Source: Streptomyces sp. NBC_01216 (GTDB lineage Bacteria; Actinomycetota; Actinomycetes; Streptomycetales; Streptomycetaceae). Taken from it: 64,000 nucleotides of DNA. Every line of letters starts with the position of its first letter. Position 1 is the stretch's first letter. This document shows positions 1 to 8,970 of this stretch, in pieces. The DNA lies in NCBI RefSeq assembly GCF_035994945.1, contig NZ_CP108677.1, positions 5,208,001 through 5,272,000 on the forward strand. Reading direction: 5' to 3'. A model generated the notes under the pieces. It was not told the DNA's origin, made no database searches, and saw nothing but the letters and a program-made list of their open reading frames with translations. The position numbers and the translations under genes are program-made.

Positions 1-254
1 TGGCCCGCGACGGCGCCGGGGGTGACGTCACCGAGGGCGGCGGCCGAGAGCAGCCCCGCGGCCACCAGCAGGGGCTGGGCCACGGCGGTGTCGCGGATCT
101 CGTCCGCGTCGGCCTTCGTGCCGTAGTGGGCGAGGTCGAGCCCGATGGCGTCGGACCAGGCCGCGATGCGGTCGGCGGCGCCGGGCAGTTCGAGCCAGGG
201 AGTCAGGAAGCCGGGCGTCTGAGCGCCTTGGCCGGGAGCGACGAGTACGAGCAC
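1..254 (-). CDS. fabD: Malonyl-CoA:ACP transacylase FabD, N-terminal part (gene runs off the left edge)
   Basis: The first 84 or so residues are visible. They open with a short beta strand and the GQGAQ motif (VAPGQGAQTPGF), the hallmark of FabD-type acyltransferases, which move malonyl from CoA to acyl carrier protein to start each cycle of type II fatty acid synthesis. I chose the GTG at 254-252 because a purine-rich ribosome site (GAGAGAG, 268-262) lies 7 bases upstream; a second GTG at 260 would be too close to it. The active-site Ser and His lie outside the window. The PucR-type regulator immediately upstream on the same strand matches the fasR-fabD-fabH-acpP-fabF arrangement known in Streptomyces, which supports fabD rather than a polyketide malonyltransferase. 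Confidence 0.9.
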   Translation of the reverse strand, partial: MLVLVAPGQGAQTPGFLTPWLELPGAADRIAAWSDAIGLDLAHYGTKADADEIRDTAVAQPLLVAAGLLSAAALGDVTPGAVAG

Positions 255-343
255 CCTCACACTCTCTCTTGTGGACGGTCCGCCGCGCCCGTGAGGACTG
301 GGACGAAGAACCGTCGGGGGAATTGTCGGTGTTCGACAAAAGT

Positions 344-1525
344 CTAGGACTGCGGATCTCCGTCGGCCAAGCGCCCCAGGATGAGCGCGATTCGCAGGGT
401 GAACGCGGATCGCACGTCGGAGGGTGACCAGCCGGTGACGTCTGTCACACGTCGGAGCCGGTAGCGCACGGTGTTGGGGTGAACGAACAACATCCGCGCC
501 GCGCCTTCCAGGCTGCTCGCCTGTTCCAGATAGACACTGAGCGTTTCCAGGAGGGCCGAGCCCGCCTCCTCCAGCGGTCTGTAGATCTCCTCCACCAGCT
601 GTTCGCGCGCCGAAGGGTCGGAGGCGATGGCCCGCTCCGGCAGGAGATCGTCCGCCAGGACCGGCCGCGGGGCGTCCTGCCAGGCAGAACACGCCTTGAG
701 GCCGGCCGCGGCGGCCTGCGCGGAGCGGGTGGCGGCGAGGAGGTCGGGTACCACGGGCCCGGCGACCACCGGGCCCGCCGCGTACGGCCCGATCAGGGCC
801 TTGGCGACCTGGAGCGGATTGTCGTTCCCGCCGGCGATCACCACCAGCCGGTCCCCGAGAACACCGGTGAGGACCTGGATCTTGGCGTGGCGGGCGGCGC
901 GGCGGATCGCCTCGACGGTCAGCTCGCTGTCGCCGTCGGGGGCTGTGCCGAGGACGACGCAGACGTGCTCGGGGGAGTTCCAGCCGAGCGCGGCGGCCCG
1001 GGAGACGGCGCCCTCGTCCGCCTCGCCGGACAGGACCGCGTTGACGACCAGGGATTCCAGCCGGGCGTCCCAGGCGCCCCGCGCCTCCGCGGCCTGTGCG
1101 TAGACCTGCGCGGTCGCGAAGGCGATCTCGCGGGCGTAGACGAGCAGCGCCTCGCGCAGGATCGACTCGTCCCCGGGCGCGGCGACCTCGTCGATCGCCA
1201 CTTCCATGACCTCGATGGTGGTGCGGACCATCTCGACGGTCTGGCGCAGGGTGATGGCCCGGGTCAGTTCGCGCGGCGCGGTCCCGAAGACGTCGGTGGA
1301 GATCGCCTGAGGGGTCTCCGGGTGCCGGAACCACTCGGTGAACGCGGCGATGCCGGCCTGGGCGACCAGGCCGATCCACGACCGGTTCTCGGGCGGCATC
1401 GCCCGGTACCACGGCAGCGTCTCGTCCATGCGGGCAATGGCGTTGGCGGCGAGCCGCCCGGAGGACTGTTCGAGGCGTTTCAGGGTCGCGGAGTGCGGGT
1501 GAGCGGCGTTCGTGGGTTCAGGCAC
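344..1525 (-). CDS. fasR: FasR-like PucR-family activator of fatty acid synthesis
   Basis: A 393-residue cytoplasmic protein. The C-terminal ~60 residues hold the PucR-type helix-turn-helix (MLFVHPNTVRYRLRRV), preceded by a GGDEF-like/CdaR central region; no membrane segments or periplasmic domain are apparent. It lies directly upstream of fabD on the same strand with about 90 bases between. In Streptomyces coelicolor the regulator in this position, FasR, activates the fabDHPF operon; that link is known for the homologue and inferred here from synteny. The start is the ATG at 1525, followed by MPEPTNAAHPHS. The gene is divergent from the pirin gene, with about 140 bases between. Confidence 0.9.
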   Translation of the reverse strand: MPEPTNAAHPHSATLKRLEQSSGRLAANAIARMDETLPWYRAMPPENRSWIGLVAQAGIAAFTEWFRHPETPQAISTDVFGTAPRELTRAITLRQTVEMVRTTIEVMEVAIDEVAAPGDESILREALLVYAREIAFATAQVYAQAAEARGAWDARLESLVVNAVLSGEADEGAVSRAAALGWNSPEHVCVVLGTAPDGDSELTVEAIRRAARHAKIQVLTGVLGDRLVVIAGGNDNPLQVAKALIGPYAAGPVVAGPVVPDLLAATRSAQAAAAGLKACSAWQDAPRPVLADDLLPERAIASDPSAREQLVEEIYRPLEEAGSALLETLSVYLEQASSLEGAARMLFVHPNTVRYRLRRVTDVTGWSPSDVRSAFTLRIALILGRLADGDPQS

Positions 1526-1667
1526 GGGGACAAGACTGCCTTATCGGGACGGCGACGTGCGGGGTCGGGGCGGTCTGCCCGCCCGCGGGCCCGGCGGACG
1601 TCCCCCGACCGGGCCGCACGGCCGGCCTCCCCCGCCGCACGCCCCGGCGGCTACCGTTTACTCCGTG

Positions 1668-2324
1668 ATGAGCATCCAGCGCGCCGGCGACCGCTACCCC
1701 GGCGGCGATCCCGAGGCCGGGATCGAGACCCGGCACGCGTTCTCCTTCGGCGCCTCCTACGACCCCGACAACCTGGGCTTCGGCGCGCTCCTCGCCTGCA
1801 ACGAGGAGCGGCTCGCCCCCGGCGCCGGGTTCGCCGAGCACCCGCACAGTCACACCGAGATCGTCACCTGGGTCGTCGAGGGCGAGCTGACCCACCACGA
1901 CTCGGCCGGACACACCACCGTCGTCCGCCCCGGGGACGTGCAGCGGCTCAGCTCGGCCCGGGGCGTCCGGCACGAGGAACGCAACGACGCGGACGTGCCC
2001 CTGATCTTCGTCCAGATGTGGCTGGCTCCGCTGGAGCCGGGCGGCGACCCCTCCTACGAGATCGTCCCCGGCATCGCCGACTCCACCCCGTACGCGCTGC
2101 CCGGCGCGGCCTCGATGCTCCACGTGCGGCGCCTGGCCGCGGGTGAGCGGACCGCCGTGCCCGACGCCGACCGCGTGTACGCGCACGTCGTCCGCGGCAC
2201 CGTCCGCCTCGACGGCGAGGAACTCGCCCCCGGCGACGCCGCCCGGGTCACCGGCGCCGGGAACCTCGCACTGCTCGCCACCGCCGACGCGGAGGTCCTG
2301 CTATGGGAGATGCGGGCCCGCTGA
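1668..2324 (+). CDS. Pirin-family bicupin protein
   Basis: 218 residues. The N-terminal half has the pirin cupin metal-site pattern: PHSHTEIVTWVVEGELTHHDS supplies two His and a Glu, followed by RLSSARGVRHEE with a further His. The C-terminal half is a second, metal-less cupin ending at LLWEMRAR. Pirins are Fe-binding; some oxidise quercetin and in Streptomyces a pirin has been linked to central carbon flux and oxidative stress. Substrate cannot be told from sequence. The start is ambiguous between a GTG at 1665 and the adjoining ATG at 1668; I prefer the ATG because MSIQRAGDRY is the usual pirin beginning. No strong ribosome site is seen. Confidence 0.85.
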   Translation: MSIQRAGDRYPGGDPEAGIETRHAFSFGASYDPDNLGFGALLACNEERLAPGAGFAEHPHSHTEIVTWVVEGELTHHDSAGHTTVVRPGDVQRLSSARGVRHEERNDADVPLIFVQMWLAPLEPGGDPSYEIVPGIADSTPYALPGAASMLHVRRLAAGERTAVPDADRVYAHVVRGTVRLDGEELAPGDAARVTGAGNLALLATADAEVLLWEMRAR

Positions 2325-2390
2325 GCGGCCGCCGGGACCTCGAACCGATCGAAGGCCACCGCACGGACACGGAGCCGCGCCCGTCCCGCG

Positions 2391-3575
2391 TCAGTGCGCC
2401 AGCGCGCTCTTCCCCCGCCACGCCTCCCAGCTCACGTTCCACGCGCCGTAGCCGTTGCCCTCGGCCACCGTCCCCTTGGTCTCCGCGCCCTTGATCTCGA
2501 ACGGGTCGCCGACCTTCACCATGGCGTAGAACGACGCGGCGTCCTCCGTGCTCATCCCGACACAGCCCGAACTGTGGTTCGCCCGGCCGAAGTACGCCGC
2601 GTTCCACGGCGCCGCGTGCGCGTACATGCCCGACCAGGTCAGCCGCATCGAGTAGTCGACCATCTTGTCGTAGGCGTCGCCCAGCCCCACCGTCTCCGAG
2701 TTCATGTTGATCGTGCCCTCCTTGGCCATCAGCACCGCCGTGCCCCGCCAGGAACGCTTGTCACCGCCGGGCGTGCCGCCCGAGACCGGGATGGCGCGCA
2801 CCACGCGCCCCTCCCGCTCCACCGTGAGCCGGTGGCTGTCCAGGTCGACCCGGACCACCTGCGCCTCCCCGACCGTGAACCCGGTCCGGTAGTCCCGGAC
2901 GAACCAGCCGCCCCCCGAGTCCGTGCCGTTCAGCTCCGCGTCGAGCGTCACCTTCGTCCCCGGCTTCCAGTACGCCTCGGGCCGCCAGTCCACCCGGTCC
3001 TTGCCCGACCAGTCCTTCAGCCAGCCCCAGGACCCCACCGTGCCGTTGGAGGTGGTGACCTTCAACTGCTTCTCCACCTCGGCCTTGTGCGTCACCGGCC
3101 GGTCGAAGACGATCGACAGCGGATGCCCGATTCCGACCGTCGTGTTCTTCCCGGGAGCCAGCGTCAACTTGTTGACCCGTGCGGCCTTCTCCGTCGAGAA
3201 CGTCGACCGGGTCGTCGTCTCCGCACCACCCGCGCCGCGCGCCGTCACCTCCACGGTGTAGGAGGCGCCCGGCACCGCCTTGCGGTCCGAGACCCACGAA
3301 GCGCCGCCGGGCGCCGTCCGCCCCGCGAGCACCCCGCCGTCCCCGTCCGCCACCTTCACGGACGTCAGCGTGCCGCCCCGCGCCGTCACCGTCACCGGCC
3401 GGCCGGCCGCCGGCGACACCACGGCCACTTTCGCCGGACGGCCGTCCCCGCCGCCTCCCGCCGCGTCCCGTGGCGCGCCGACCGCACCCGCCGTGCAGGC
3501 GGTGAGCGAGACACTGAGGGCAACGGCCGCGACCATGGGGCGTATTCGGGTGCGGACGGGAAGCGCGGAAATCAC
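2391..3575 (-). CDS. L,D-transpeptidase lipoprotein (YkuD catalytic domain)
   Basis: 394 residues starting at GTG 3575, with GGAGG five bases upstream. A lipoprotein signal ends in a lipobox (SLTAC, Cys27). Two Ig-like regions follow (about 45-230), the usual spacer of actinobacterial Ldt enzymes, then a YkuD domain with the catalytic HSSGCVGM motif (Cys338) and the upstream YAHAAPWN segment. Such enzymes make 3-3 peptide cross-links in peptidoglycan, working outside the membrane. A C-terminal extension (WNVSWEAWRG) beyond the catalytic fold is typical of the Mycobacterium LdtMt2 and Streptomyces group. The divergent neighbour is a FemX/MurJ pair, so the surroundings are cell-wall related. 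Confidence 0.92.
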   Translation of the reverse strand: MISALPVRTRIRPMVAAVALSVSLTACTAGAVGAPRDAAGGGGDGRPAKVAVVSPAAGRPVTVTARGGTLTSVKVADGDGGVLAGRTAPGGASWVSDRKAVPGASYTVEVTARGAGGAETTTRSTFSTEKAARVNKLTLAPGKNTTVGIGHPLSIVFDRPVTHKAEVEKQLKVTTSNGTVGSWGWLKDWSGKDRVDWRPEAYWKPGTKVTLDAELNGTDSGGGWFVRDYRTGFTVGEAQVVRVDLDSHRLTVEREGRVVRAIPVSGGTPGGDKRSWRGTAVLMAKEGTINMNSETVGLGDAYDKMVDYSMRLTWSGMYAHAAPWNAAYFGRANHSSGCVGMSTEDAASFYAMVKVGDPFEIKGAETKGTVAEGNGYGAWNVSWEAWRGKSALAH

Positions 3576-3773
3576 GGAAGCCTCCGGAATCGGGGTGGGA
3601 TGCCCTGGACTCTAGGCCGCCCCACCGCCGCGCGGACCTGCCGCGGGTCCTGTGACGGCGGCTGTGGCGGAACGGTCATCGTCCGGTCACATGCGACGCG
3701 CGGAGCGGTCAAAGTCGGCTGTGAGCATCCTGTGCGCCCCCCGAACGAGGGGCGGAACAAGGAGGCTCCCGTT

Positions 3774-4949
3774 GTGTCAGCGCTGCTCGTGACGGCCGCA
3801 CCCGATGTGCGGGGTACGCGACTCGGTCCCGTCACACCCGACGCCTACCGCTCCTTCCTCGCCGCCAGGTCCACCGGTGCGGACGGCCCCAGTTTCCTTC
3901 AACTCCCCTCCTGGGCAAGGGTGAAGGAGGGCTGGCGGCACCAGCTCGTCGGCTGGGAGGGGGAATCGGGAGAACTGGCCGGAGTCGCCCTCGTCCTGCT
4001 GCGCCCCTTCCCCGGTACCCGCAAGTCCTTCGCCTACCTCCCCGAAGGCCCGGTCGCCGACTGGGCCGACCCGGACCTCGACGGCTGGCTCACCCCGCTC
4101 CTGAACCACCTGCGCGCGGCCGGCGCCTTCGCGGTACGCATCGGCCCCACGCCCGCCTTCCGCCGCTGGAAGGCCGCCGCCCTCAAGGCCAACACCGGCC
4201 CCGGGCGGCGCCTGGCCGACGTGCTGGCCGGCGAGGTCGACCCGCTCGGCACCGCCGTCGCCGAACGACTGCGCAGCCGCGGCTGGCGCCGCTGCGGCGG
4301 CGACGCCGGCGACGGGGCCGATGCCCAGCCCCGCTTCGTCTACCAGGTCCCGCTCGCCGACCGCACCTCGGACGACCTGTGGAGCGGCCTCAACCAGGAA
4401 TGGCGGCGCAACGTCCGCAAGGCCCGCAGGTCCGGGGTCGAGACCGTCGTCGGCTCGGCCGCCGACCTGCCCGTGTTCCACCGGCTGCTCAGGATCACCG
4501 AGGAACGCGACGGCTTCCGGCTCGGCCGTTCCCTGGCCTACTACCAACGCCAGTACGAAGCCCTCAACGCCGAGCACCCGGGCCGGATGAAGCTCTACCT
4601 CGCTCGCCACGACGGCGAGATCCTCGCCGCGCACACCATGATCAGCGTCGGCGGGCGGGCCTGGTACCAGACCGGCGCCTCCGCCGACCACCGCCGTGAG
4701 GTGCGCCCCTCCAACGCCCTTCAGTGGCGGATGATGCTCGACGCGCACGCCCACGGGGCCGAGGTCTACGACATGCGCGGGGTACCCTCCACCCTTGATC
4801 CGGACGAACGTTCCCACGGACTGCTGCGCTGGAAGCTCGGCACCGGCGGGCAGGTCGTCGAGACGTTGGGGGAATGGGAGACACCGTTGAACGGCACGGC
4901 CAACCACGCGCTGTACCGGGCCTTTCATGCCTATCTGGCCCGCCGATGA
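3774..4949 (+). CDS. FemX/FemAB-type peptidoglycan bridge aminoacyltransferase
   Basis: 391 residues from GTG 3774, chosen because GGAGG (3761-3765) sits 8 bases upstream; the open frame extends much further 5' but without coding character. The protein has two GNAT-like halves typical of FemABX enzymes, which use aminoacyl-tRNA to add the first bridge residue to the stem peptide of lipid II; Streptomyces uses Gly on an LL-diaminopimelate stem. Supporting segments include FLQLPSWARVKEGW near the N-terminus, LNQEWRRNVRKARRSGV in the middle and MRGVPSTLDPDERSHGLLRWKLGTGG near the end, the last being the usual lipid II FemX signature. The stop codon overlaps the murJ start (ATGA), so the two are translationally coupled. 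Confidence 0.88.
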   Translation: MSALLVTAAPDVRGTRLGPVTPDAYRSFLAARSTGADGPSFLQLPSWARVKEGWRHQLVGWEGESGELAGVALVLLRPFPGTRKSFAYLPEGPVADWADPDLDGWLTPLLNHLRAAGAFAVRIGPTPAFRRWKAAALKANTGPGRRLADVLAGEVDPLGTAVAERLRSRGWRRCGGDAGDGADAQPRFVYQVPLADRTSDDLWSGLNQEWRRNVRKARRSGVETVVGSAADLPVFHRLLRITEERDGFRLGRSLAYYQRQYEALNAEHPGRMKLYLARHDGEILAAHTMISVGGRAWYQTGASADHRREVRPSNALQWRMMLDAHAHGAEVYDMRGVPSTLDPDERSHGLLRWKLGTGGQVVETLGEWETPLNGTANHALYRAFHAYLARR

Positions 4950-6592
4950 CGGCGACCGCCCTCGCCCCGGCCCGGACCGGCACCTCCGCACTGCGCAGCG
5001 GCGCGCTCATGGCCGCCGGTTCCCTCGTCTCGCGCGCCACCGGATTCGTACGCTCCGCCGTCGTCGCGGCGGCCCTGGGCGTCGGCCTGGTGTCCGACGG
5101 GTACGCGGTCGGCAACTCCGTGCCCACGATCGTCTACACGCTGCTCCTGGGAGGCGCCCTCAACGCCGTCTTCGTACCGGAGTTGGTCAAGGCGGCCAAG
5201 GAGCACGAGGACGGCGGCGCCGCCTACACCGACCGGCTGCTCACGGTGTGCGTGCTGGCCCTGCTGCTCCTCACGGCGGTCGCGGTCCTCGCGGCGCCCG
5301 CGATCGTCGACGTGTACACCGACTACTCCGGCGCGCAGCGCTCCACGACGGTTGCCTTCGCCCGGTACTGCCTGCCGCAGATCTTCTTCCTCGGGCTCTT
5401 CACCCTGCTCGGACAGGTACTCAACGCGCGGGGCCGCTTCGGCGCGATGATGTGGACACCGGTCCTCAACAACCTCGTCGTCGTCGGGGTGTTCGCGCTC
5501 TACCTGGTGACGGCGGCCGACGGCGGCCGGCTCACCGAGGGCGAGACCGCGCTGCTCGGCTGGGGCACCTCCGCGGGCATCGCGCTCCAGGCCCTGGCCC
5601 TCGTGCCGTCCCTGCGCGCGGCCCGCTTCCGCTGGCGACCGCGCTTCGACTGGCGCGGCAGCGGGCTGACGGCACCCCTGCGCGCGGCCGGCTGGCTGGT
5701 GCTCCTGGTCCTCACCAACCAGGGCGCGTACTGGGTCACGACCCGGCTCGCCACGGCAGCGGGGCAGCGGGCGGGGGCCGGGGACGGCGCGGGGGGTTTC
5801 GGTTTCGCCGCGTACAACAACGCGTATCTGCTGTGGGCGGTGCCGCACGGCATCGTCACCGTCTCCCTGGTGACCGCGCTGCTGCCCCGGATGAGCGCGG
5901 CGGCGGCCGAAGGGGACCTGACGGGCGTGCGCCGGGACGTCTCCTACGCACTGCGGACGAGCGCGGCGGGCATCGTGCCGGCCGCCTGCCTGCTGTTCGC
6001 GCTCGCCGCCCCCCTGATGGCGACCGTCTTCCAGTACGGCCGGACCGGCGCTGCCGACGTCCGGGCGATGGCCTGGATCCTGATGGCCTTCGCCCCTGGC
6101 CTGGTCGCGCTGTCCGGCCAGTACGTCTGCACCCGCGCCTTCTACGCCCTCCGGGACACCCGCACCCCCTTCCTGCTGAACCTGGTGATCGCCGGGCTCA
6201 ACGCGGCCCTTTCGGTGACCGCGTACGCGTTCCTCCCGGCACGCTGGGCGGTGGCCGGCATGGCCGCCGGCTACACGGTGGCCCTGTGGGCGGGCTGGGC
6301 CCTGACGGCCTGGGTACTCGGCCGGCGGCTGGGCGCCCCCGCCGGACGGGACCATCCGCGTGCCCTGCCCGCGCTGGCGCGACTGGGATGCGCCGCCGTC
6401 CCGGCCGCCGTGGCCGGCCTGCTGGTCGCCGACACGGTCGGCACCGCGGGCGTGGTCGCCGCGGACGCGGGCGGGACGCTCGCCGTCCTGGCGGTCTTCG
6501 CCGCGCTCGCCCACCCGCTCCGGCTCCTCGAACTGCGGGCGCTCCTGACCGGCGCGGCGGACCGGCTGCGCGGCCTCGTCCGCGGGGCGTGA
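4946..6592 (+). CDS. murJ: MurJ/MviN-family lipid II flippase
   Basis: 548 residues beginning at ATG 4946, which overlaps the femX stop. It is a polytopic membrane protein of 13-14 predicted helices. The MurJ opening pattern is present (SLVSRATGFVRSAVVAAALG) together with the conserved GALNAVFVPELVKA and the later YNNAYLLWAVPHGIVTVSLVTALLPRMS. MurJ flips lipid II to the outer membrane face for wall assembly. Streptomyces carries another murJ near its replication origin, so this is probably a paralogue. Its coupling to a FemX enzyme suggests it handles the branched precursor that enzyme makes; that partnership is an inference. Confidence 0.88.
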   Translation: MTATALAPARTGTSALRSGALMAAGSLVSRATGFVRSAVVAAALGVGLVSDGYAVGNSVPTIVYTLLLGGALNAVFVPELVKAAKEHEDGGAAYTDRLLTVCVLALLLLTAVAVLAAPAIVDVYTDYSGAQRSTTVAFARYCLPQIFFLGLFTLLGQVLNARGRFGAMMWTPVLNNLVVVGVFALYLVTAADGGRLTEGETALLGWGTSAGIALQALALVPSLRAARFRWRPRFDWRGSGLTAPLRAAGWLVLLVLTNQGAYWVTTRLATAAGQRAGAGDGAGGFGFAAYNNAYLLWAVPHGIVTVSLVTALLPRMSAAAAEGDLTGVRRDVSYALRTSAAGIVPAACLLFALAAPLMATVFQYGRTGAADVRAMAWILMAFAPGLVALSGQYVCTRAFYALRDTRTPFLLNLVIAGLNAALSVTAYAFLPARWAVAGMAAGYTVALWAGWALTAWVLGRRLGAPAGRDHPRALPALARLGCAAVPAAVAGLLVADTVGTAGVVAADAGGTLAVLAVFAALAHPLRLLELRALLTGAADRLRGLVRGA

Positions 6593-6802
6593 CCCCGGCC
6601 GCCTCCGCCGCCGGGCCCGGCCACGCCCGGCACCCCACCGCCCTCACGCCGGCGCGGGCCGTCCCCGGCCCACCTCGGGCGCTCCGATACCGCTCCGGCC
6701 CGGTGCGGGACGGTGCCGGACGGTCCGCCTCCCCACGGTGCCGACCGCCTCCCGGCGGGGACTCCGTCCGTACCAAGACCGGGATACGGGGATAATCGAC
6801 GG

Positions 6803-7486
6803 ATGCCTCGTGTGCTCCTCATAGAAGACGACCCTTCCGTGCGCGAGGGGGTGGAACTCGGCCTGCGCCGAAGAGGGCACGAGGTGCGGACCGCCGCCAC
6901 CGGGGAGTCCGGGCTGGCCGCGCTCGACGAGTTCCGCCCCGACCTCGTGCTGCTCGATCTGATGCTGCCCGGCATGAACGGGGTACAGGTCTGCCGCCGG
7001 GTCCGGGAGACCAGCCAGCTCCCGATCATCATGCTCACCGCCCGGGGCGACGACTTCGACGTCGTCACCGGCCTGGAGACCGGCGCCGACGACTACATCG
7101 TCAAACCCGCGCGCACCGAGGTCATCGAAGCCCGCATCCGGGCCGTGCTGCGGAGGATCGAGGAACCGGGCGACGCGCGGCCCGCCGTCGAGTTCCACGG
7201 GGACCTCGCCGTCGACCGCTCCGGACTCACCGTCGCCAAGTCCGGCGAGCGACTCCCGCTCGCCCCCTCCGAACTGAAACTGCTGCTCCATCTGACGGCC
7301 GCCCCCGAGCAGGTCTTCAGCCGCCAGCAGTTGCTGGAACACGTCTGGGAACACAGCTACCACGGCGACGCCCGGCTCGTGGACGCCTGTGTCCGCCGGC
7401 TGCGCAACAAGATCGAGGACACCCCCGGGAACCCCCGCTACATCCAGACCCTGCGGGGCTTCGGCTACCGGTTCGGCCCCCTGTGA
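6803..7486 (+). CDS. OmpR/PhoB-family response regulator
   Basis: 227 residues. The receiver domain (1-120) has the acidic pair Asp9/Asp10, phospho-acceptor Asp52 (LLDLMLPG), Thr80 and Lys102. The C-terminal winged helix (about 130-227) shows the OmpR pattern SRQQLLEHVWEH, VDACVRRLRNKIE, IQTLRGFGYRF. Its 3' end overlaps the kinase start (GTGA at 7483-7486), so both are made from one message. It belongs to a three-gene operon with a kinase and a lipoprotein. The closest architectural parallel is MtrA-MtrB-LpqB, but the receiver sequence does not look like MtrA itself, so I give no symbol. The 210 bases upstream hold no other gene. Confidence 0.93.
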   Translation: MPRVLLIEDDPSVREGVELGLRRRGHEVRTAATGESGLAALDEFRPDLVLLDLMLPGMNGVQVCRRVRETSQLPIIMLTARGDDFDVVTGLETGADDYIVKPARTEVIEARIRAVLRRIEEPGDARPAVEFHGDLAVDRSGLTVAKSGERLPLAPSELKLLLHLTAAPEQVFSRQQLLEHVWEHSYHGDARLVDACVRRLRNKIEDTPGNPRYIQTLRGFGYRFGPL

Positions 7487-8970
7487 GGCGCGCCGAGAAG
7501 AGGGACACCGATCCGGCCGCCCCGCCCGCCCGACGCCGACGGTTCCGGCCGTTCGGGCTGCGGACCCGGCTCGTCATCGCCTTCCTCCTTGTCGCCGCCA
7601 TCGGCTGCGGCACCACCGCCACCCTCACCTATCGGGCCGCCCGCAACGCGATCCTCGAACAGACCCAGGACACCGCGGTCTCCGCGTTCCGCGACCAGAT
7701 CGGCCGCCTCATCACCCCGCTCCCCGTCAACCAGGACGGCCTGCGCGCCGCCGTGAACGAGGTCGCCAAGTGGGGCAAGCCCCGGCCCTGGCGCGTCTAC
7801 GCCGAGTACGGCGACCTCTGGGCCTCCTCCACCACCTCCCGGACCATCGGCGCCACCGTCATCACTCCCGAACTCCGCGCCGGCGCCCAGGGCACGCCGT
7901 ACGGCGCCTTCCAACGGGTCCTGCGCGACGGCGTCGCGTACCTCACCATCGCCATGCCCGCCGCCTTCCAGCCGCACGTGGCCACCGGCACCGTCCACCG
8001 CACCGGTCTGGTCTTCTACGCGGTCCTCGAACTCGACGTGGAGGAAGCCGACATCGAGGCGATGCTGGTCGCCGCCCGCGACGGTGTACTCCCCGCCCTG
8101 CTCGTCGCGCTCATCCCCGCCCTGCTCGCCGCCCGCAGCGTGCTGCGGCCCGTCCGGGAACTGCGCCGCGCCGCCCGCAATATGGGGCGCGGCGCGCTGG
8201 ACACCCGCATCCCGGCCCGCGGGACCGGCGAACTCTCCGATCTCGCACGGACCTTCAACGAATCCGCCGCCGCCCTCGAGAGCTCCGTCGCCGAACTGCG
8301 GCGCGCCGAGGCCCGCGCCCGCCGTTTCGCCTCCGACGTCTCGCACGAGCTGCGCACCCCGCTGGCCGGGATGCTGGCGGTCACCGAGGTCCTCGACCAG
8401 GACGCGGGCGGCCTCGACTCCGACACCGCGCGTGCCGTGCGGCTCATCAGCGCGGAGACCGGGAAACTCGCCGTCCTCGTCGAGGACCTGATGGAGATCT
8501 CCCGGTTCGACGCGCGCGCCGCCGAACTCCACACCGACGAGGTCGACGTGGCCGACTCGATCCGCCGGACCCTTCAGAGCCGCCGCTGGACCGACGGCCC
8601 CGACGCGGTCGTCACCGAGCTCCCGGCCGGCATCCGCGCCCGCCTGGACCCGCGCCGCTTCGACGTCGTCGTCGCCAATCTGGTCGGCAACGCCCTGCGG
8701 CACGGCCGCCCACCCGTCACGGTCCGGCTGTTCGTCGACGGCTCCTGGCTGGTCACGGAGGTCGCCGACCGAGGGCCGGGTATTCCGGACGAGGTCCTGC
8801 CGCACGTCTTCGACCGCTTCTTCAAGGCCGACCAGGCCCGCACGCGCTCGTCCGGCAGCGGACTCGGACTCGCCATCACCCAGGAGAACGTACGGCTGCA
8901 CGGCGGCACCGTGGAGGCGGCCGACCGGTCCGACGGCGGGGCCGTGTTCACCCTGAGGATGCCCCTGTGA
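7483..8970 (+). CDS. Membrane sensor histidine kinase
   Basis: 495 residues from the GTG that overlaps the regulator's stop. A basic N-terminus is followed by helix 1 (about 28-50), an extracytoplasmic sensor region (about 51-195), helix 2 (about 203-220), a HAMP segment (LRPVRELRRAARNMGRG onward), the phospho-acceptor box SDVSHELRTP (His288), an N box NLVGNALRHG (about 399-408) and G boxes DRGPGIPDEV and SGSGLGLAI. All catalytic elements are present. The sensor region has no recognisable named domain. Its stop overlaps the lipoprotein start by four bases, so the kinase is made together with a secreted partner that could tune its sensing, as LpqB and CseA do for theirs (inference). Confidence 0.93.
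   Translation: MRRAEKRDTDPAAPPARRRRFRPFGLRTRLVIAFLLVAAIGCGTTATLTYRAARNAILEQTQDTAVSAFRDQIGRLITPLPVNQDGLRAAVNEVAKWGKPRPWRVYAEYGDLWASSTTSRTIGATVITPELRAGAQGTPYGAFQRVLRDGVAYLTIAMPAAFQPHVATGTVHRTGLVFYAVLELDVEEADIEAMLVAARDGVLPALLVALIPALLAARSVLRPVRELRRAARNMGRGALDTRIPARGTGELSDLARTFNESAAALESSVAELRRAEARARRFASDVSHELRTPLAGMLAVTEVLDQDAGGLDSDTARAVRLISAETGKLAVLVEDLMEISRFDARAAELHTDEVDVADSIRRTLQSRRWTDGPDAVVTELPAGIRARLDPRRFDVVVANLVGNALRHGRPPVTVRLFVDGSWLVTEVADRGPGIPDEVLPHVFDRFFKADQARTRSSGSGLGLAITQENVRLHGGTVEAADRSDGGAVFTLRMPL

Noticed and set aside
479..2146. Long plus-strand open frame opposite fasR
   Set aside because: Arg/Gly/Pro-rich translation in a frame complementary to a well-supported gene; a high-GC shadow.
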